Origin: Acidobacteriota bacterium
GTDB taxonomy: Bacteria; Acidobacteriota; Thermoanaerobaculia; Multivoradales; J023
Reading direction: 5' to 3'
Assembly (NCBI GenBank): GCA_029263315.1
Contig: JAJCXR010000066.1
Location: forward strand, 24,784 to 88,783
Length of the DNA: 64,000 bases
Part shown: in pieces, positions 61,445 through 64,000 of the stretch
How positions within the stretch are numbered: the stretch's first letter is position 1
Layout of the letters: every line of letters begins with the position of its first letter
Position numbers and translations under genes: made by a program
The notes under the pieces: model-generated
What the model was told of the DNA's origin: nothing
Seen by the model: the letters and a program-made list of their open reading frames with translations, nothing else
Database searches by the model: none

Positions 61445-61999
61445 ATGAACGAATTGTTTAGGGATGTCGAGCTGAAGATGAAGCACGCGGTTGAGCATTT
61501 TCAGCACGAGCTCAAGCAGCTGCGGACCGGTCGAGCGTCGCTGGCCATCCTTGAAGGGGTTGTCGTCGAGTATTTTGGCACGCCGACACCGCTGAATCAG
61601 ATGGCCAACATGGCTGTCGCCGACGCCACGATGCTCACCCTGCAACCCTGGGACGTGACGCAGATTTCTGCCATCGAGAAGGCCATTCTCAAGGCCAATC
61701 TCGGTTTGACCCCTTCCAATGATGGCAAGATCATTCGCTTGCCGATTCCTCCTCTGACCGAAGAGCGGCGCAAAGAGCTTGCCCGCAAGGCCCACGACAT
61801 GGCGGAAAACAGCCGTAATAGTGTCCGCGGGGCGCGTCGCGATGGCAATGATCTCCTGAAGAAGATGGAGAAAGACAAGGACATCAGCCAAGATGATGAA
61901 CGGCGGGGCCAAACAGAAGTGCAGCGCCTGCACGATCACTACATCACCCAGATCAACTCTGTGCTCGAAGCCAAGGAGAAGGACATCCTGACCGTCTGA
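61445..61999 (+). CDS. frr: Ribosome recycling factor
   Basis: Protein of 184 aa: LRTGRASLAILEGVVVEYFG, PLNQMANMAVAD, LTEERRKELARKAHDMAE. Splits post-termination ribosomes with EF-G. ATG 61445 follows AGGAGG; a TTG three bases upstream is also in frame. Confidence 0.98.
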   Translation: MNELFRDVELKMKHAVEHFQHELKQLRTGRASLAILEGVVVEYFGTPTPLNQMANMAVADATMLTLQPWDVTQISAIEKAILKANLGLTPSNDGKIIRLPIPPLTEERRKELARKAHDMAENSRNSVRGARRDGNDLLKKMEKDKDISQDDERRGQTEVQRLHDHYITQINSVLEAKEKDILTV

Positions 62000-62007
62000 G
62001 GTCACGG

Positions 62008-62751
62008 TTGCTCATCATGGGTCGAGCCGATTTCGTATACGGATTTCATCCGGCCCGCGAGTTGCTACGGCACACGCCGCAAGTGGTCTTGGAGGTTCTG
62101 GTGGCGGCGCGGCCCGGAAAGCGCCGGGCCGAAATCGAAGAGCTTTGTCGCAAGCATGGTGTCCCCCTCAAACGCCTCGGTCAGAAACAGCTCGAAGAGC
62201 TGGCGGCGGGGGCAGCGCACAACGGTTTTGTCGTCCGTCGCTCGGCGAGCCAGACCGGAACCAAGGCGCCACCAAGGGACAGCGAGCTGGTCGTCTTGGT
62301 CGAGGACATTCAAGATCCGCGCAATCTCGGTGCGTTGATCCGGGTTTGTGAGGGCGTTGGGGCCGCCAAGCTATTGATTCGAGATCGCGGCTCGGCACCG
62401 CTGACCGCGGCGGCCATCAAAACCTCCGCCGGTGCGGTGGAGTGGTTGCCCGTCGAGCGGGTGGTCAACTCAGGGCAAGAGATCGAAATCCACAAGAAAC
62501 AAGGTTTCTGGGTCTACGGTGCGGCGGCGGACGGGGCTCCCCCATGGGATCTCGATTTGACGGGGCCGGTGATGCTCTGCCTCGGGGGCGAAGAGAGTGG
62601 CTTGAGGCAGCGGACTCGCAGCCTATGCGATGGCGTTATCGGCTTGCCGATGCGTGGCCAGGTCGAATCCTTGAATTTGGCCACCGCCGCTTCCGCCATC
62701 CTCTATGAGGTCGTGCGACAACGGCTGGGGGCCACAGGGCTGGCCCGCTAG
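62008..62751 (+). CDS. rlmB: TrmH-family 23S rRNA 2'-O-ribose methyltransferase (RlmB-like)
   Basis: Protein of 247 aa with an N-terminal substrate-binding domain (FVYGFHPARELLRHTPQ; VPLKRLGQKQLEELAAGAAH) and a SPOUT knot: DPRNLGALIRVCEGVGA, LCLGGEESGLRQ, LPMRGQVESLNLATAASAIL. In E. coli RlmB methylates G2251. TTG 62008 has GAGG 6 nt upstream; ATG 62017 is an alternative start. It lies 8 bp after frr. Confidence 0.93.
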   Translation: MLIMGRADFVYGFHPARELLRHTPQVVLEVLVAARPGKRRAEIEELCRKHGVPLKRLGQKQLEELAAGAAHNGFVVRRSASQTGTKAPPRDSELVVLVEDIQDPRNLGALIRVCEGVGAAKLLIRDRGSAPLTAAAIKTSAGAVEWLPVERVVNSGQEIEIHKKQGFWVYGAAADGAPPWDLDLTGPVMLCLGGEESGLRQRTRSLCDGVIGLPMRGQVESLNLATAASAILYEVVRQRLGATGLAR

Positions 62752-62825
62752 GCTCGAGCTTCAGCTTTTCCAGCGGTGACGGGACGGGTGGAGCGGTGGC
62801 CCCGTTGAAAAGATCGAGAAAGGTA

Positions 62826-62854
62826 TTGCGCACTGCAGGCGGACTGGGTACAAT
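62826..62854 (+). promoter_or_regulatory. Possible promoter of the tRNA-tuf cluster
   Basis: TTGCGC (62826-62831), 17-bp spacer and TACAAT (62849-62854), about 135 bp before tRNA-Thr(TGT). Confidence 0.55.
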
Positions 62855-62990
62855 CCCGGCCTCGCTGAAGCCGGGTGCGCCCTTGGATGTTTCCAGAGAC
62901 AAGCCAATGCCTCATCGTGAGGCGGCACGGTCTCAAGTCACAGTTTGGGACGTGTGGTCGCCACCAGATCGTCCGCCCGAACCGGGTCGA

Positions 62991-63066
<76 letters not shown>

Positions 63067-63094
63067 GCAAATCGAAGTTCTTTGCAAGTACTGT

Positions 63095-63181
63095 GGAGGT
63101 GTGGCCGAGTGGACAAAGGCAGCAGACTGTAAATCTGCCGGCGTAACGCCTACGGTGGTTCGAATCCACCCGCCTCCACCA
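63095..63181 (+). tRNA. tRNA-Tyr (anticodon GTA)
   Basis: Class II tRNA with long variable arm: acceptor GGAGGTG/CGCCTCC, anticodon stem GCAGA/TCTGC with loop CTGTAAA, T arm GGTTCGAATCC, CCA encoded. Confidence 0.97.
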
Positions 63182-63287
63182 TTCATCGACCGAAAGCCAT
63201 TTTGCTTTGGAGGCTCCGGGAGGTCCCACCTGTTACGGGATCCCGATGGTCAGCGTCTTCAGCAAGGGCCGTCGTTCAAGTGGTCGA

Positions 63288-63362
63288 GCGGGAGTAACTC
63301 AGGGGTAGAGTCACAGCCTTCCAAGCTGTTGGTCGCGGGTTCGAATCCCGTCTCCCGCTCCA
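63288..63362 (+). tRNA. tRNA-Gly (anticodon TCC)
   Basis: Acceptor GCGGGAG/CTCCCGC, anticodon stem ACAGC/GCTGT with loop CTTCCAA, T arm GGGTTCGAATCCC, CCA encoded. Confidence 0.97.
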
Positions 63363-63448
63363 TGTCTTCGGCTGGTTCCCCGTCGTTTCGCAGGAGTTGG
63401 CGCTAGACAGTGAGTCTGCGTCTTGCTAAAATCCGGTGATTCGTCTCT

Positions 63449-63469
63449 GGGCGCCTTCAGTTGGCGCCC
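63449..63469 (+). terminator. Hairpin between tRNA-Gly and tRNA-Thr(GGT)
   Basis: GGGCGCC pairs with GGCGCCC around a 7-nt loop in the 246-bp gap between the tRNAs. No U-run; it may be a processing or attenuation signal. Confidence 0.4.
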
Positions 63470-63608
63470 CCGGGGTAGTGCGGCGGTCCGAGAGCTCGGG
63501 ACGCCGCGTTTGCACGTAAAAAGGTCCAAGACAATCTAGCGATAGGAAGTCTGAGGGCGCTCTGGGTTGCAAGGCAGCGCTTTCGATGTCTAGGTGTCGA
63601 AACTTTCG

Positions 63609-63683
<75 letters not shown>

Positions 63684-63811
63684 TAGATCTGATTGTCTTT
63701 TCTTGGCGTCCGGCGCATTTTGGCGCTCATCGCGAACACATCACCAAAAACACTCGAAGCGGTCCATGGCGAAGAAACAGCGGGCCAATTCTAGGAGGCG
63801 TCTGAAGCATC

Positions 63812-64000
63812 ATGGGTAAGGCAAAGTTTGAGCGGACCAAGCCGCACGTCAACATCGGGACCATCGGTCACGTGGACCATGGTAAGACGACCTTGACGGC
63901 AGCGATCACCAACGTTTTGGCCTCGAAGGGCTTGGCCGAAGTGTCGGCTTTCGAGGACATCGACAAGGCTCCTGAAGAGCGCGAGCGCGGCATCACCATC
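63812..64000 (+). CDS. tuf: Elongation factor Tu (3' end outside window)
   Basis: First 63 codons of EF-Tu: KAKFERTKPHVNIGTIGHVD, the P-loop GHVDHGKTTL, and EERERGITI at the right edge. AGGAGG lies 14 nt before the ATG. It delivers aminoacyl-tRNA to the ribosome. The tRNA-Thr-Tyr-Gly-Thr-tuf order is widespread in bacteria. Confidence 0.98.
   Translation, partial: MGKAKFERTKPHVNIGTIGHVDHGKTTLTAAITNVLASKGLAEVSAFEDIDKAPEERERGITI

Overview
The window is a GC-rich bacterial chromosome segment, most likely from an Acidobacteriota-type organism (inference). Pointers are a Hanks-type Ser/Thr kinase with a TolB-like tail, a PEGA-domain protein, ECF sigma/FecR and TonB-receptor signalling, a CIRCE-controlled groESL, and a zapA - 6S RNA - rny - ymdB order. 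No 16S rRNA is present, so the phylum is not proven. I see no phage, insertion sequence or CRISPR array.

Left part (1-17.2 kb): a truncated Ser/Thr kinase, an MBL hydrolase and a PEGA protein on the minus strand; then three overlapping amidohydrolase paralogues on the plus strand, of which only the middle one keeps the metal-binding HxH motif. These are followed by a polytopic AftB-like glycosyltransferase, a convergent SGNH hydrolase, a large secreted protein, an ECF sigma factor with a FecR-like partner, and a YceI protein.

Central accessory operon (17.4-26.8 kb, plus strand): six genes with overlapping ends. They encode a polyprenyl synthase-isochorismate synthase fusion, a CcoN-like heme protein that seems to lack part of the CuB site, a small membrane protein, an MFS permease fused to CcoO-like and CcoP-like cytochrome c domains, a membrane-anchored MBL hydrolase and an HpnN/MMPL-type RND transporter. 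The combination suggests a quinone-linked membrane redox or transport complex. It is the best candidate in the window for an undescribed system.

Middle (26.8-40.3 kb): a TonB-dependent receptor, an orphan DUF433 protein, a lower-GC pair of secreted proteins (one with Ca-binding loops), then a minus-strand run (LuxE-like ligase, STAS protein, flavin monooxygenase, BASS transporter, NAD-epimerase, SDR) that looks like a lipid or isoprenoid modification operon, and a Cache-HAMP-cyclase-like-pseudokinase receptor.

Right part (40.3-64 kb) is housekeeping: ymdB/rny, a well-supported 6S RNA, zapA, a zapB-like gene, pheT (short form), pheS, rplT, rpmI, thrS (with no infC between thrS and rpmI), two tRNA-Val genes, ribBA, groESL behind a perfect CIRCE, a VanZ-like gene, coaE, folD, rplM-rpsI-rpsB, tsf, pyrH, frr, rlmB, a tRNA-Thr/Tyr/Gly/Thr cluster and the start of tuf. 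Many gene pairs here share 1-4 bp overlaps, and several starts are GTG or TTG with good ribosome binding sites.
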